64,000 nt of DNA, from the NCBI GenBank assembly GCA_963932145.1, contig OZ010616.1, positions 47,497,250 to 47,561,249 on the forward strand, written 5' to 3'. A program made the position numbers and the translations under genes. Below are positions 1-12,456 of the stretch, one piece after another. The notes below the pieces were generated by a model, which worked only from the letters and a program-made list of their open reading frames with translations, made no database searches and had not been told where the DNA came from. Position 1 is the stretch's first letter, and each line of letters opens with the position of its first letter. This DNA is from Acanthosepion lycidas. Its lineage: Eukaryota > Mollusca > Cephalopoda > Sepiida > Sepiidae.

Positions 1-1063
1 AAAGTGAATTTATACTATATATTTATACATTATATTCAAGGTTTTGTTAAAATTCCATCATTGCTTCTTAAAATAATAAACATTGCTGAGAAGTGAAGGT
101 AGTTAAAGTTATAGCAGTGTCAAGGGAGGAACTGTCCTTTTGCCATACTGATTTTGGCAGGCACAAATGTTAATGATTGCCAAATTTTTTCAATAAAATC
201 TTTCAAATACAACTGGAGGTTATTTTTTTCAAAACTTTGTCTGAAAAAATATAATTATTGGATGAGATAATGGCACCCCATAATATTTTATGTTTTCTTT
301 ATCCTGAGATTCAATTCTTATTCATTAACAATGGATATAATTTTTCCTGTTAGCATTTTTGTTAGCATTTTTGTTACATATATTAGGAAAAACATAAATT
401 AATGATTAACTGTGGTGATCATTCCTTTTGGTTATTATAATAGATAATATAAGAAAAAATCCTTGAAAATATTACATAACTCAAAATGCTTACAATCATT
501 TTCATTTCTTTTGTGTTTTAATTCAACAAAAAAATCTGGATCCTGATTTAGTTGAATGTGCTTAATAAGATATCACAAGAAAACTCAAACATAAAAAATC
601 TATTGTCCATCAAAATCCATAATTTATTAGTCTGTATCAAAAGTATTTTTCTTTTTTATAATATTTTTATTACATAGCTTATTTCAATTGAAGGCTATGA
701 CTCAATCATAATTATTGGATGAGATAATGGCACCCCATTAAAGTGACACTGGAGTTACAAATATACAACAGAGCAGATTGATTTGGGAACCATGGTATTG
801 CAAAAATGTTAAAGTTGGGGTTTCACATGATAAATAATGATGCACAACATTTTTTCTAAATTATTACTGTTTTGAGGAAATGAGTTTAAAGATTACATTT
901 AGCTTCAAAATTGTAGGGTAAATTCTAATACTACAATTCTGGTGATCAGTGAAGGCCTTATAGCACAGCCTTTATAAAATTTATAATTTACTGAAGCTTT
1001 ACAAATTGTATATGGACAAGATACATGGCATAAGCACATTATTATACCTGGTGTAGAATCAGG

Positions 1064-1109
1064 TAGTACTAGTAATAGTAGTAGTAGTAGTTACTACTAC
1101 TAATACTAC
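1064..1109. repeat. (AGT)n/(ACT)n self-complementary trinucleotide tract
   Basis: A run of TAG/AGT triplets is followed at once by its reverse complement of ACT/TAC triplets, so the tract can fold into a hairpin of about 18-20 bp with little or no loop. Confidence 0.8.
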
Positions 1110-1264
1110 ACTTTGAAGAGAGCCCAATTTAAGAAAATAAAAATAAATTAAATGACATAGAGTTTAATAATGTTTAACAATATTTCAACAGTATGTCTGC
1201 CTATTTCAAGTTACTTTTTAAAATTGTATACATGTAGAAAAAAATACAAGTCTTTGTACAAATT

Positions 1265-1500
1265 AACTTGTCTTGAGAAAAATGGTTGTACTGGTAATCA
1301 ATACAACAAAATGAACAAAATGCAGCCAGTGTTAATGGAATTCAACTGAAATGTGAGTAACATGATGGAGATCGTGTTCATCTTTAAATTTTCTGTCAGT
1401 TGATTAGTTAGTAAGAACAATCAGTTAAATAATTTAGTATAAATTTTATGGAACTCTCCTGTCACTTTGTTCATCCACCTGGGGTGTGATGTTAGTACTT
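1265..1500. mobile_element. Diverged copy of the 30-kb TIR-MITE family
   Basis: Begins with a CTTGTCTTGA head followed by TTGTACTGGTAATCAA and continues with an internal section (GCAGCCA..., GAAATGTGAGTAA, TCATCCA) aligning with the element at about 30040-30296. The right terminal inverted repeat seen in that copy is not recognisable here, so this copy is truncated or rearranged. Confidence 0.6.
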
Positions 1501-2004
1501 TGCATATGTAATTATCTTCATGTATTATAAGGGTTGAAAGTTCAGTTGATTCTGGATATTTTTATAAAATGTGTACCTTAAGATGTTCATTGAAATTACA
1601 GTTATTTGTGATAAAATGTTCTGCAAGTTCTGTTGATGTCACATTCTTGAGTCAGACATCATACCTGTGGTTAATAAATCTTTTGTTTAATTTTTCCATT
1701 GTGCAACCCACATAAATCAAGTCACATTTGGTACATTAAGCAGTGAATATCAAATGAGAATCAGTACAATTTCTAATTTCTAAAGAAATCAGGATGTTTC
1801 TCTTTGAATGAAATTAACTTGCCTCATATTATTGCATAATGAACAGGGTTTTCCCCGTATATGACTGTTTTCTGGAGTACAACAATCATGAATGCCAATG
1901 AAGTTCTTAATGTGATTGTTTGTATAAAATTTGTCTTTTTTTTATTTGTTTGAAAGAAATGATAGGCAGGTTGGGAAAAATCTCTTTAAAATAGGGAGGA
2001 GAAG

Positions 2005-2051
2005 GATGATGATGATGATGATGACGACGACGATGATGATGATGATATTAC

Positions 2052-2091
<40 letters not shown>
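2005..2091. repeat. Compound microsatellite (GAT)n(GAC)n(GAT)n(ATT)n
   Basis: Uninterrupted GAT triplets, a short GAC block, GAT again and then about 15 ATT triplets. The GAC island inside GAT looks like spread of a point change within the array. Confidence 0.9.
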
Positions 2092-2670
2092 GTAGCATTG
2101 TTGTGTTAGTCATCATACCTGTGGCCATTAAATCTTTTAACTTTTCAGATGTGCAATCCACATTTATGCCCCAAACATGACTTGATTTATCTAGTCATGT
2201 TTGGTGCATTAAGCAGTGAATGAGTACATTTTCTACCTTCTGAATAAATCATGCTTGTCTAGGTTTTTGTGATGAAATTGACAATTCATGCTGTTCAATA
2301 ATAATAATATCATCTTAATTTTAATGCCTCCAAAATAATTATTTTTTAAACATCTTAGAGAAACTTTTTGGGCTTCCATCAGCATGGTTGATGCTAACCA
2401 CCAGGAGAGTAACTCATTGTGGCTTTTTAGGCTAATGTTTTCATCTGAATATGAAGCGAAAATATTATATTGAATCAATTGCTGCTGCTGCTGCTAGGAA
2501 AGTTGTTCACTGTGTCATGATAGAAAATTTTTACCATGTGAATCTATTCTACATATTTATAAGGATACCATTCATCCATGCATTGAATATTACAGCCACA
2601 TCTGCTATGGTGATTTTATTTAGAGATTCTTTATAAAATCCAAAGAAGAATCTGACATTCTATTGGTTCT

Positions 2671-5600
2671 GACCTGGCATATCAGCTTCAGTCACTTTCT
2701 CTCAGCTGTAACATAGATTCTCTGTGCTTCTTCTATAAATATTTTCATGATAATTGTTCTGATGATCTTTCCTCTTTGGTATAGTCTTGACCTGGCATCT
2801 CAACTTCAGTCCCTTTCTCATCACTATAATGAAGCTTCCCTATGCCTTTTCTATAAATACTTTCATGATAATTGTTCTGATGATCTTTCCTCTTTGGTAT
2901 AGTCTTGACCTGGCATCTCAACTTCAGTCCCTTTCTCATCACTATAATGAAGCTTCCCTATGCCTTTTCTATAAATACTTTCATGATAATTGTTCTGATG
3001 ATCTTTCCTCTTTGGTACAGTCTTGACCTGGCATCTCAACTTCAGTCCCTTTCTCCTCACTATAATGTAGCTTCCTTATGCCTTTTCTATAAATACTTTC
3101 ATGATAATTGTTCTAATGATCTTTCCTCTTTGGTACAGTCTTGACCTGGCATCTCAACTTCAGTACCTTTCTCCTCACTATAATGTATCTTCCCTATGCC
3201 TTTTCTATAAATACTTTCATGATAATTGTTCTGATGATCTTTCCTCTTTCGTACAGTCTTGACCTGGCATCTCAACTTCAGTCACTTTCTCATCACTATA
3301 ATGTAGCTTCCCTATGCCTTTTCTATAAATACTTTCATGATAATTGTTCTGATGATCTTTCCTCTTTCGTACAGTCTTGACCTGTCATCTCAACTTCAGT
3401 CCCTTTCTCATCACTATAATGTAGCTTCCTTATGCCTTTTCTATAAATACTTTCATGATAATTGTTCTGATGATCTTTCCTCTTTGGTATAGTCTTGACC
3501 TGGCATCTCAACTTCAGTCCCTTTCTCATCACTATAATGTAGCTTCCCTATGCCTTTTCTATAAATACTTTCATGATAATTGTTCTGATGATCTTTCCTC
3601 TTTCGTACAGTCTTGACCTGTCATCTCAACTTCAGTCCCTTTCTCCTCACTATAATGTAGCTTCCTTATGCCTTTTCTATAAATACTTTCATGATAATTG
3701 TTCTAATGATCTTTCCTCTTTGGTACAGTCTTGACCTGGCATCTCAACTTCAGTACCTTTCTCCTCACTATAATGTATCTTCCCTATGCCTTTTCTATAA
3801 ATACTTTCATGATAATTGTTCTGATGATCTTTCCTCTTTCGTACAGTCTTGACCTGGCATCTCAACTTCAGTCACTTTCTCATCACTATAATGTAGCTTC
3901 CCTATGCCTTTTCTATAAATACTTTCATGATAATTGTTCTGATGATCTTTCCTCTTTCGTACAGTCTTGACCTGTCATCTCAACTTCAGTCCCTTTCTCA
4001 TCACTATAATGTAGCTTCATTATGCCTTTTCTATGAATACTTTCATGATAATTGTTCTAATGATCTTTCCTCTTTGGTACAGTCTTGACCTGGTATCTCA
4101 ACTTCAGTCCCTTTCTCATCACTATAATGTAGCTTCCCTATGCCTTTTTTCTATAAATACTTTCATGATAATTGTTCTAATGATCTTTCCTCTTTGGTAC
4201 AGTCTTGACCTGGCATCTCCACTTCAGTCCCTTTCTCATCACTATAATGTAGCTTCCCTATGCCTTTTCTATAAATACTTTCATGATAATTGTTCTGATG
4301 ATCTTTCCTCTTTCGTACAGTCTTGACCTGGCATCTCAACTTCAGTCCCTTTCTCATCACTATAATGTAGCTTCCTTATGCCTTTTCTATAAATACTTTC
4401 ATGATAATTGTTCTGATGATCTTTCCTCTTTGGTATAGTCTTGACCTGGCATCTCAACTTCAGTCCCTTTCTCATCACTATAATGTAGCTTCCCTATGCC
4501 TTATCTATAAATACATTCATGATAATTGTTCTGATGATCTTTCCTCTTTGGTACAGTCTTGACCTGTCATCTCAACTTCAGTCCCTTTCTCATCACTATA
4601 ATGTAGCTTCTCTACGCCTTTTCTATAAATACTTTCATGATAATGGTTCTGATGATCTTTCCTCTTTCGTACAGTCTTGACCTGGCATCTCAACTTCAGT
4701 CCCTTTCTCATCACTATCATGTACCTTCTCTATGCCTTTTCTATAAATACTTTCATGATAATTGTTCTGATGATCTTTCCTCTTTGGTACAGTCTTGACC
4801 TGGTATCTCAACTTCAGTCCCTTTCTCATCACTATAATGTAGCTTCCCTATGCCTTTTCTATAAATATTTTCATGATAATTGTTCTGATGATCTTTCCTC
4901 TTTCGTACAGTCTTGACCTGGCATCTCAACTTCAGTCCCTTTCTCATCACTATAATGTAGCTTCCCTATCCCTTTTCTATAAATACTTTCATGATAATTG
5001 TTCTAATGATCTTTCCTCTTTGGTACAGTCTTGACCTGGTATCTCAACTTCAGTCCCTTTCTCATCACTATAATGTAGCTTCCCTATGCCTTTTCTATAA
5101 ATACTTTCATGATAATTGTTCTAATGATCTTTCCTCTTTGGTACAGTCTTGACCTGGTATCTCAACTTCAGTCCCTTTCTCATCACTATAATGTAGCTTC
5201 CCTATGCCTTTTCTATAAATACTTTCATGATAATTGTTCTAATGATCTTTCCTCTTTCGTACAGTCTTGACCTGGTATCTCAACTTCAGTCCCTTTCTCA
5301 TCACTATAATGTAGCTTCCCTATGCCTTTTCTATAAATATTTTCATGATAATTGTTCTGATGATCTTTCCTCTTTCGTACAGTCTTGACCTGGCATCTCC
5401 ACTTCAGTCCCTTTCTCATCACTATAATGTAGCTTCCCTATGCCTTTTCTATAAATACTTTCATGATAATTGTTCTAATGATCTTTCCTCTTTCGTACAG
5501 TCTTGACCTGGTATCTCAACTTCAGTCCCTTTCTCATCACTATAATGTAGCTTCCCTATGCCTTTTCTATAAATATTTTCATGATAATTGTTCTGATGAT

Positions 5601-5852
5601 CTTTCCTCTTTCGTACAGTCTTGACCTTTCACCTCCACTTCAGTCCCATTCTCATCACTATAATGTAGCTTCCCTATGCCTTTTCTATAAATACTTTCAT
5701 GATAATTGTTCTAATGATCTTTCCTCTTTGGTACAGTCTTGACCTGGTATCTCCACTTCAGTCCCTTTCTCATCACTATAATGTAGCTTCCCTATGCCTT
5801 TTCTATAAATATTTTCATGATAATTGTTCTGATGATCTTTCCTCTTTGGTAC
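2671..5852. repeat. 27-copy 118-bp minisatellite array
   Basis: Successive GACCT(G/T) starts are spaced 118 bp apart from 2671 to 5741; one unit is 2 bp longer because of extra T near 4146. That gives 27 units. Units differ by scattered substitutions (TGGTAC/TCGTAC/TGGTAT, CTCATCAC/CTCCTCAC, CTGATG/CTAATG), and the first unit is the most diverged. Identical variant combinations recur 590 bp apart (from about 3035 and about 3625), indicating block duplication of five units. Because 118 is not a multiple of three, many 65- to 79-codon open frames appear on both strands; they are repeat artefacts. Confidence 0.95.
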
Positions 5853-6180
5853 CTTAGCTTTATGAATTTAAATGCACTACTAAATTGTCAGTTAGGTTTC
5901 ATCATTTTACAGTTGAAATTGCTAGATGTAACTGTATGTTCTATGCTAACAATTTCTTTTCTTGAACTCCATACTTGTGGAACTCTCTTTCAGTTTCCTG
6001 CTTCCCAGCAAAAAATTTAAATGCAATGTCAATTGCTATCTTCTGTCTTCTTAATTCCTGTTCTTTTATTGTCTTCTCTCCTTAATAGTAGTTTTTCTTT
6101 TTCTCATATTCTTTCACATTTAGTAATGCCATGCACCTTGGTGACTTTATTGTCTTTTCAATATCATTTTCATTAGTAGA
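5853..6180. repeat. Dispersed repeat, 3' flank of the minisatellite
   Basis: The sequence after the array (TCATTTTACAGTTGAAAT, GTTCTATGCTAAC, CAATGTCAATTG, TTAATTCCTGTTCTTTTATTG) recurs in the same order at about 11750-11850 and 53235-53470. The array therefore lies inside a copy of an interspersed family. Its class is unknown. Confidence 0.7.
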
Positions 6181-6529
6181 ACTATTCAGCTGTACCTTTT
6201 GTTTCAGATTTTATAATGGTAGAAAATAAGATCTATATTCCAATAATTTTGAGCCATTATTTTCAACTATGCCAACAACTAAAATGGATAACATATGTAA
6301 CTTGAAGAGAGAATAATGATATTATCAGGATGATGATATTCCACACCACCTCAAACAAAAAGCAAGGAAGGAAGCATCCATCAATAATGGAAAGAGCATT
6401 AAAACCTACTTGAGAATCCTTATTTTCGGGTAAAATTATTTTGAGAAAAAGATTTTATAAATTTCAACCAAAAGTAGCACAAATGCTTGGTCAATGAATG
6501 TCAAAACAATGATATAATTTTTATATTTG

Positions 6530-8060
6530 GAACTTATTGCAAAGCTGCATGATAAACAATATTTTTGGAATCAGTACAAATAGCTTGTTTCCATTCCCAA
6601 CCCAAGAGCTGGCTGTGAGAAAAGCAGGGTTCCATCAGATGAAGTCCAGTAACTTTTAATGATTGTCGTTGGGACTCATTGATTGACATTGCATAACTCA
6701 TTCTCACTGGAAACTGAAATCTTTTGAACTCAAAAGGAAGATCTGGAAAAATTAAGGGACTTCTTGGAATTCAAACTCTTTCCTTCTTTCCTGGACCAGT
6801 AAGGATCTTTGCTTCCAAGAGATGAGGAAGCATTTTCTTGACAATTAGCCTTGTTCCATTACAAAACTTTGTAGGATCCAGATTTCTCAATAGTATAACT
6901 GGCACATTTTCATCTAGTTTCAGTTTGTGTGATGGTATTCCAGGAGGATTAAATGAATTTAGTTTGGATAATTCACTGGCTGCTCTTGTTCAATCCACAG
7001 TGTCAATGGAAAAGTATTTCATGCTTTCTTTTGGAATTTCTTTGAAAAGTTTCCAGTTGATGCTACTCACAGTTTGGGAGTGAATATGGTCCTCACAAAG
7101 CCAGTTTAAATCTATGAAATGGTGTTTAACATTTGGATAAATATGCCTAATCAAGTCTTGGATACTTAACCATAACCATTTGGGAGTGAAATATCTCTAT
7201 TTTGGTCCATTTTGATGGTTCCATTGCCAAGCTGCAACAACAAAGCAGCAAATCTTCCTGCTTCAAGGTCACCTGTGATTCTAACTCTCATGTTTGTTTT
7301 CAGGCAGAGTCTTTGAATATGGCTCCAGATGTAAGAATTTTTTAGGCAAGTATTGATTTTATCAGCTGGAGTTCTTTTTGCAATGACTGGTAATATTTGT
7401 CTAAAATAACCAGAAAATAGCACAGTGATACCTCCCATGATTTGTGAATTCTGTCTAATGTCTTTGAGTGTTTTGTCCAGGGCCTCAAATGTTTGTGTGT
7501 CATGGTACATTCATCCCAGACAATGAAGCTTGTCTCTTCCAGTAGCTTAGCCAAGTTGATGTTGCAAATAAGGGTTTCATTTCATTGTTGTTCAAATCCA
7601 ATGAAAGTTTGAAGGTGCTGTGTGCTGTATACCTGCTGAGCAAGAGGGTAGTAGCAATTCCAGATGATGCTACTGCTAGAGCTACTTTTCTTTGGAGTAT
7701 CACTGTAGATAAAAGAACGTTAGTTACAAAAGTTTCCCAGTACCTCCAGATGCATCCAAGAAGAAAATCCCTCTATTGTTGTTGCTGGTGTCATTAAGGA
7801 CCTTCTAAAAGACTTGCTGTCGGTCTTGGTTCAACATGGTCTCATTGTTTTGAACACAATGCCACAGTTCTTCCATGTTGTATCTTGTTTCTTGCAACAT
7901 TTCTCTGTTGATTTGTCTAGTTTCCCTGTTTGGATTTGGCAGATCAAAGTTGCTGAGATCTCTTTGAGTCAAGTTTATTGCTTTGTCTTCACTTTCACAG
8001 AGAACTAAATTTTGCAATTCTAATCCTGGATGAGCAAGTCTCATTTGAAGAAGATGAGAT
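6530..8060 (-). pseudogene. Helitron Pif1-type helicase remnant
   Basis: On the minus strand, pieces of a Helitron-encoded helicase occur in order across several frames. The N-side segment is about 8044-7805 (NREMLQETRYNMEELW). Next comes the region after the Walker A position (KVALAVASSGIATTLL, TAHSTFKL, about 7700-7600). The Walker B-like IVWDECTMTHK lies near 7520-7490. Then come GGITVLFSGYFRQILPVI and TNMRVRI (7440-7260), and the C-terminal part with PVILLRNLDP-like and NGTRLIVKKMLP motifs (6910-6800), ending in a TDSKNIVYHAAL segment near 6570-6535. Helitron RepHel proteins mediate rolling-circle transposition, and this helicase half would unwind DNA. Here it is broken by frameshifts and stops, the Walker A GGTGKT stretch is not recognisable, and no Rep nuclease half is seen. 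It is a dead, 5'-truncated copy. Confidence 0.88.
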
Positions 8061-8517
8061 ATTTAAAAGTTAGTGTTATGCCCCTTTGAAAAAGTGTGAC
8101 ACACATAGATTTTTGCATTTATTATATAGATGAAAAACTTTCATAAGAACTAGGATCAGTGCTGGATTTACATATGAGCTAGTATATGTAAAATAAATAT
8201 GCAATATAAAAATAAAGATATAAGAACAGAGAAGATTTGTTTACTTTTAGATTTAACAAGGCTCCATTGAACTAATTTGAAACAATTTAGAGTATTTAGG
8301 CCTCTTTAGTTGGAATGGGACATTTAAATTTGATGGGGTCCCCATTTAGATTTTTTTATAGACACTGGCAGGGCCAGTGCAAAGGTCTATGATATGGGGC
8401 CCCTGAATCTATGTTATCGTGTCCCCAACTTTCCTAGATCTCAATTTTCATACGGTAGTATTCATATAAAATACAAATTTTATTGTAACCTAATTATGTA
8501 CAATAATTAATAATAAG

Positions 8518-8980
8518 CAGTACAGGTGAACAATTCAGCTAGAAAAATTGAAAATAAATACAATGTATCTAAATATAAATTAGATACATGTCATAGTAGA
8601 TCATTCCATCTTAAATAAATTATTTTGGCAATTTTTAACATGTAACTTGAAATTCTTGTTAAAAAGTTGAATAATTTCAACACATTCAACATTATGGATA
8701 AAAATAGTGAATTTTATATAGTGTTTTTTTAGACCTAGCACAAGCAAAACAAATTCCTGAATTTGGACCCAAAAAAAAAGACCCCCAAATTATGTCAAAA
8801 TCTGCAAAAATTTTTCATCTTTTAATAGTCAATAGTGCTTAGTTTAATTTGTAATGTATATAAATGTAGGTAGAAAAAAGCAAATGTTGATAAGATAGCA
8901 AGGGTCACAAAGCACTGGCTGAGGCCCCTAATCAGTCTTGGGCATCCACAGTCAGGGGTAGTATGCACTGGCCATAAACA
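8518..8980. repeat. Dispersed repeat of about 450 bp, copy 1
   Basis: From TACAGGTGAACAATTCA to a GTAGTATGCACTGGCCAT-like end, this aligns collinearly with 30905-31306, sharing TAGAAAAATTGAAAATAAAT, ACATGTCATA, CAACATTATGGATAAAAA and TAATTTGTAATGTATATAAA. No coding motif is seen. Class unknown. Confidence 0.75.
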
Positions 8981-9439
8981 CTGGGGACAAGTATATGTAA
9001 TAAAGGGATCTCCAAATTCTATTAGCCAAGGGGCCTCTTAAGGCCTATATTTGATACTGACTAGAATCATTGAAAGATACTTTATGTAATGACAATGGTA
9101 ATATTAACTGTTTCCTTATTAAGAAACATTTTTGTTGATAGTTTAGGTGGCTGACTAGACCTTTCTTTTTCTGCGTTGAGCATTGCATAAACTTGAGAAA
9201 ACACAGTTCTTCTCAAGAGATTCTCTATGATTAAAAAATGAAAATACAATAATACAATATTGTTTAATACAACCCAATATTTTTGACGTACAACTCAAAA
9301 TTTGTTGTAATGTGGGTGGTGAAATGGATGATGACCCAGAATGAGAAATTGGAGAGTCGAGTTCAGTTTCAAGTTGAGTTTGTTACACTCAGTTATTCAC
9401 AAATACACTTGGAAAAGATACGAATCCATTTTCTCCCCA

Positions 9440-9760
9440 CAACTATGGGTTAAATAGTAGGACGTGTATCTAGAAAAATTATTTTTATTCTCAAAGATAT
9501 TGTTAATGCAATATTCACTCACATAAAAAATAATTATTCTTACAATCCAAAAATATGTTTCAGCTTCAAATAACCCACAAAGGGTTGATAAGCCATAAAA
9601 AACAAATAATCCATTAAAAAATCCACTCATTGTATTTACTTAATATATTCACTCACAATAAAAAAGAATTATTCTTATAATTTAACATGTGTTTTGGCTT
9701 TAAATAACCCACAAATGTTTGATAAGCTGTAAAAACAAATCAAGCATGTTATAATAAATT
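9440..9760. repeat. Tandemly duplicated unit of a dispersed repeat
   Basis: Two imperfect copies of about 160 bp each contain ATATTCACTCACA, AATTATTCTTA, GTTT(C/T)(A/G)GCTT and AAATAACCCACAAA. Related single cores (TTTCGGCTTTAAATAACACA type) recur at about 23190-23270, 29690-29770, 41590-41670 and 42560-42640. Confidence 0.65.
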
Positions 9761-10220
9761 GGCTAATATGCTGATTTTAAAATCATCATATGAGCCATTT
9801 CATTGAACCAATGTTCATCCTTTTATTTTTTCAGGGATTGCTAATAGAAGTGTCAATGAAAAAAATGGCTTAATCTAACATATAACTTATAAAATTATAA
9901 AAAGTTCACCTTCTTGAACTGAAACTTGACTGGTCTTGAAACACAAGTGCCACTTACAACCCTGTTTGACCTAAAGAATGTTCACTAAATTCTTAATGAA
10001 GAGTCTTGAAGTAGATCTGCTAAGCTTCATACAAAAGGTTTCCGGCATGTTGCTTGAATTTGTCAGTCATTGTAAAAATTACTAAGTCATTCTGATACAA
10101 TGTTCTGAAATCTTGTGGAATAATTGAACATGAACAGAAAGATTGAAGCTTATTAACAGACTGGCTCAGTGATCTGAGTACTAATGAGCATTAATTTTCT
10201 GCTCATTTCCACTGGCAATA

Positions 10221-10346
10221 CAATAACATTTCATTTTCTAGTGAAAATACAATAACATTTCATTTTCTAGTGAAAATACAATAACATTTCATTTTCTAGT
10301 GAAAATACAATAACATTTCATTTTCTAGTGAAAATACAATAACAAA
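10221..10346. repeat. 29-bp tandem repeat, just over four copies
   Basis: The unit CAATAACATTTCATTTTCTA plus GTGAAAATA starts at 10221, 10250, 10279 and 10308, with a partial unit at 10337. The copies are essentially identical, implying recent expansion. Confidence 0.9.
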
Positions 10347-10411
10347 ACATATAGTATTGGAATTTTCCTATAGCATCTCATAAACCATTATGTATATATA
10401 ATATATATATA

Positions 10412-10586
10412 CAGTGTAAGAGAGTTGTTGGGGCCCCGGAGAAGAAGTATCTTATATCCGGGTTTCTCTTATATCCGGGTTTGGTCTATTTTGTTTAGGT
10501 AAGTATGGCTCTAATTTGGGACTAGAGAAAATCTCTCTTATATCCGGGTTTATCATATCAGGGTCTCTTATATCCGAGTTACACTG
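10412..10586. mobile_element. pogo/Tigger-like MITE, copy 1
   Basis: The element starts CAGTGTAA, ends TTACACTG and is flanked by TA on both sides. It carries repeated CTTATATCCGGGTTT blocks. The interior (TTGGTCTATTTTGTTT, GGCTCTAATTTGGGAC) matches the element at 33065-33187 in reverse orientation. TA duplication and CAGTG-type termini are typical of pogo/Tigger-like members of the Tc1/mariner superfamily. The left terminal repeat has lost the CCCGGATATA block, and an extra CTTATATCCGGG unit is present. Confidence 0.75.
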
Positions 10587-10613
10587 TATATATAATTTAT
10601 AATATATTATATA

Positions 10614-11410
<797 letters not shown>

Positions 11411-11559
11411 AATACAATATTTCCTTATGCTTATGTTCACCAGCGAATTTCAACCTGGTATCTTTGTCTTTTCAATAGCACTTTGTCCCCTCCCCCCAAT
11501 GTATATGTATACTTTGTAACGGCTCCAAGGGATATCATATTTTCAACAAGGTTGCATCG

Positions 11560-11850
11560 TTTTATAAATGAAATAACCATAGATTCTATGCTAACAGTTT
11601 CTTGTCTCACACTTTTCACTTGTGAAAAATCTCTTCAGGTTTCTTGCTTTTAATGTTATTGGCCCTGACCTGGCATCTTGACTTCAGTCACTTTCCTCCT
11701 TGAGCCTTTCCTATAAATATTTTAATTGTAATTGTTCAGGGAAGCTTTCATCTTTAGTACCTAAATTTTATGAATTTATTGGCAGCCAGGTCTCGTCATT
11801 TTACAGTTGAAATGGCTAGATGTGATCATAAGTTCTATGCTAATAGTTTC
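11560..11850. repeat. Dispersed repeat with a single minisatellite-like unit
   Basis: Contains one diverged relative of the 118-bp unit (from CCTGACCTGGCATCTTGACT at about 11666 to about 11760), followed by the same flank found after the array at 5853 (TTTATGAATTTA, CATTTTACAGTTGAAAT, GTTCTATGCTAA). This is the apparent unexpanded state of the array locus. Confidence 0.7.
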
Positions 11851-11886
11851 TTTTTTTTTGTCTAAATTTCTTGGATGAGGAGTTAC

Positions 11887-12140
11887 CATTATTTACACCA
11901 TTTATATTTGGACTATTGTCCTCATCTTTCTTGTTGCTATCACATTTTGTCCATTGTGTTCTCTAGCCTTTCTCAAATGTATGTCGATCTGGGTAGCCTA
12001 CAGGAATTTCTGAACTGAACCGTTTATTTAATCTATGGGGATAGACAATTTTCATTCTTGACATCAGTAACATGAGCAGTGGAACAAGAAGAGTTTACCA
12101 CTATAGATTAAATAAAGGGTTCAGATCAGAATTCCATGTA
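11887..12140. mobile_element. Diverged copy of the 14.8-kb fold-back MITE
   Basis: Left part (CATTATTTAC, TTGTCCTCATCTTTCTTG) resembles the left arm at 14829, and ATAAAGGGTTCAG near 12112 matches the interior of that element. The right arm is not preserved. Confidence 0.5.
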
Positions 12141-12151
12141 GGGACTTTTTG

Positions 12152-12456
12152 GAGAAGCTGATATTGCATGTTAAATGTAAATATTTACTAAAAAGTTAGA
12201 AATTTTGAGAAGCTGATATTGCATGTTAAATGTAAATATTTACTAAAAAGTTAGAAATTTTGAGAAGCTGATATTGCATGTTAAATGTAAATATTTACTA
12301 AAAAGTTAGAAATTTTGAGAAGCTGATATTGCATGTTAAATGTAAATATTTACTAAAAAGTTAGAAATTTTGAGAAGCTGATATTGCATGTTAAATGTAA
12401 ATATTTACTAAAAAGTTAGAAATTTTGAGAAGCTGATATTGCATGTTAAATGTAAG
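12152..12456. repeat. 55-bp tandem repeat, about 5.5 copies
   Basis: Units beginning GAGAAGCTGATATTGCATGT start at 12152, 12207, 12262, 12317, 12372 and 12427 (partial). The copies are essentially identical, so the amplification is young or homogenised. Confidence 0.95.

Larger units (their letters stand above)
1..2670. other. AT-rich non-coding sequence with simple repeats and a MITE copy
   Basis: No convincing gene is seen. The stretch holds two copies of a 30-bp segment (about 250-280 and 709-739), a hairpin-forming trinucleotide tract (1064-1109), one diverged MITE copy (about 1265-1500) and a compound trinucleotide microsatellite (2005-2091). Open frames here are short and have no recognisable domain. 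Confidence 0.6.

Noticed and set aside
2745..5422. Many 65- to 79-codon open frames on both strands in the 118-bp array
   Set aside because: They repeat with the array period and exist on both strands; 118 bp is not a multiple of three, so each frame spans about two units by chance.
2671..5852. CRISPR-like array
   Set aside because: Units are contiguous 118-bp repeats without unique spacers, in eukaryotic DNA.
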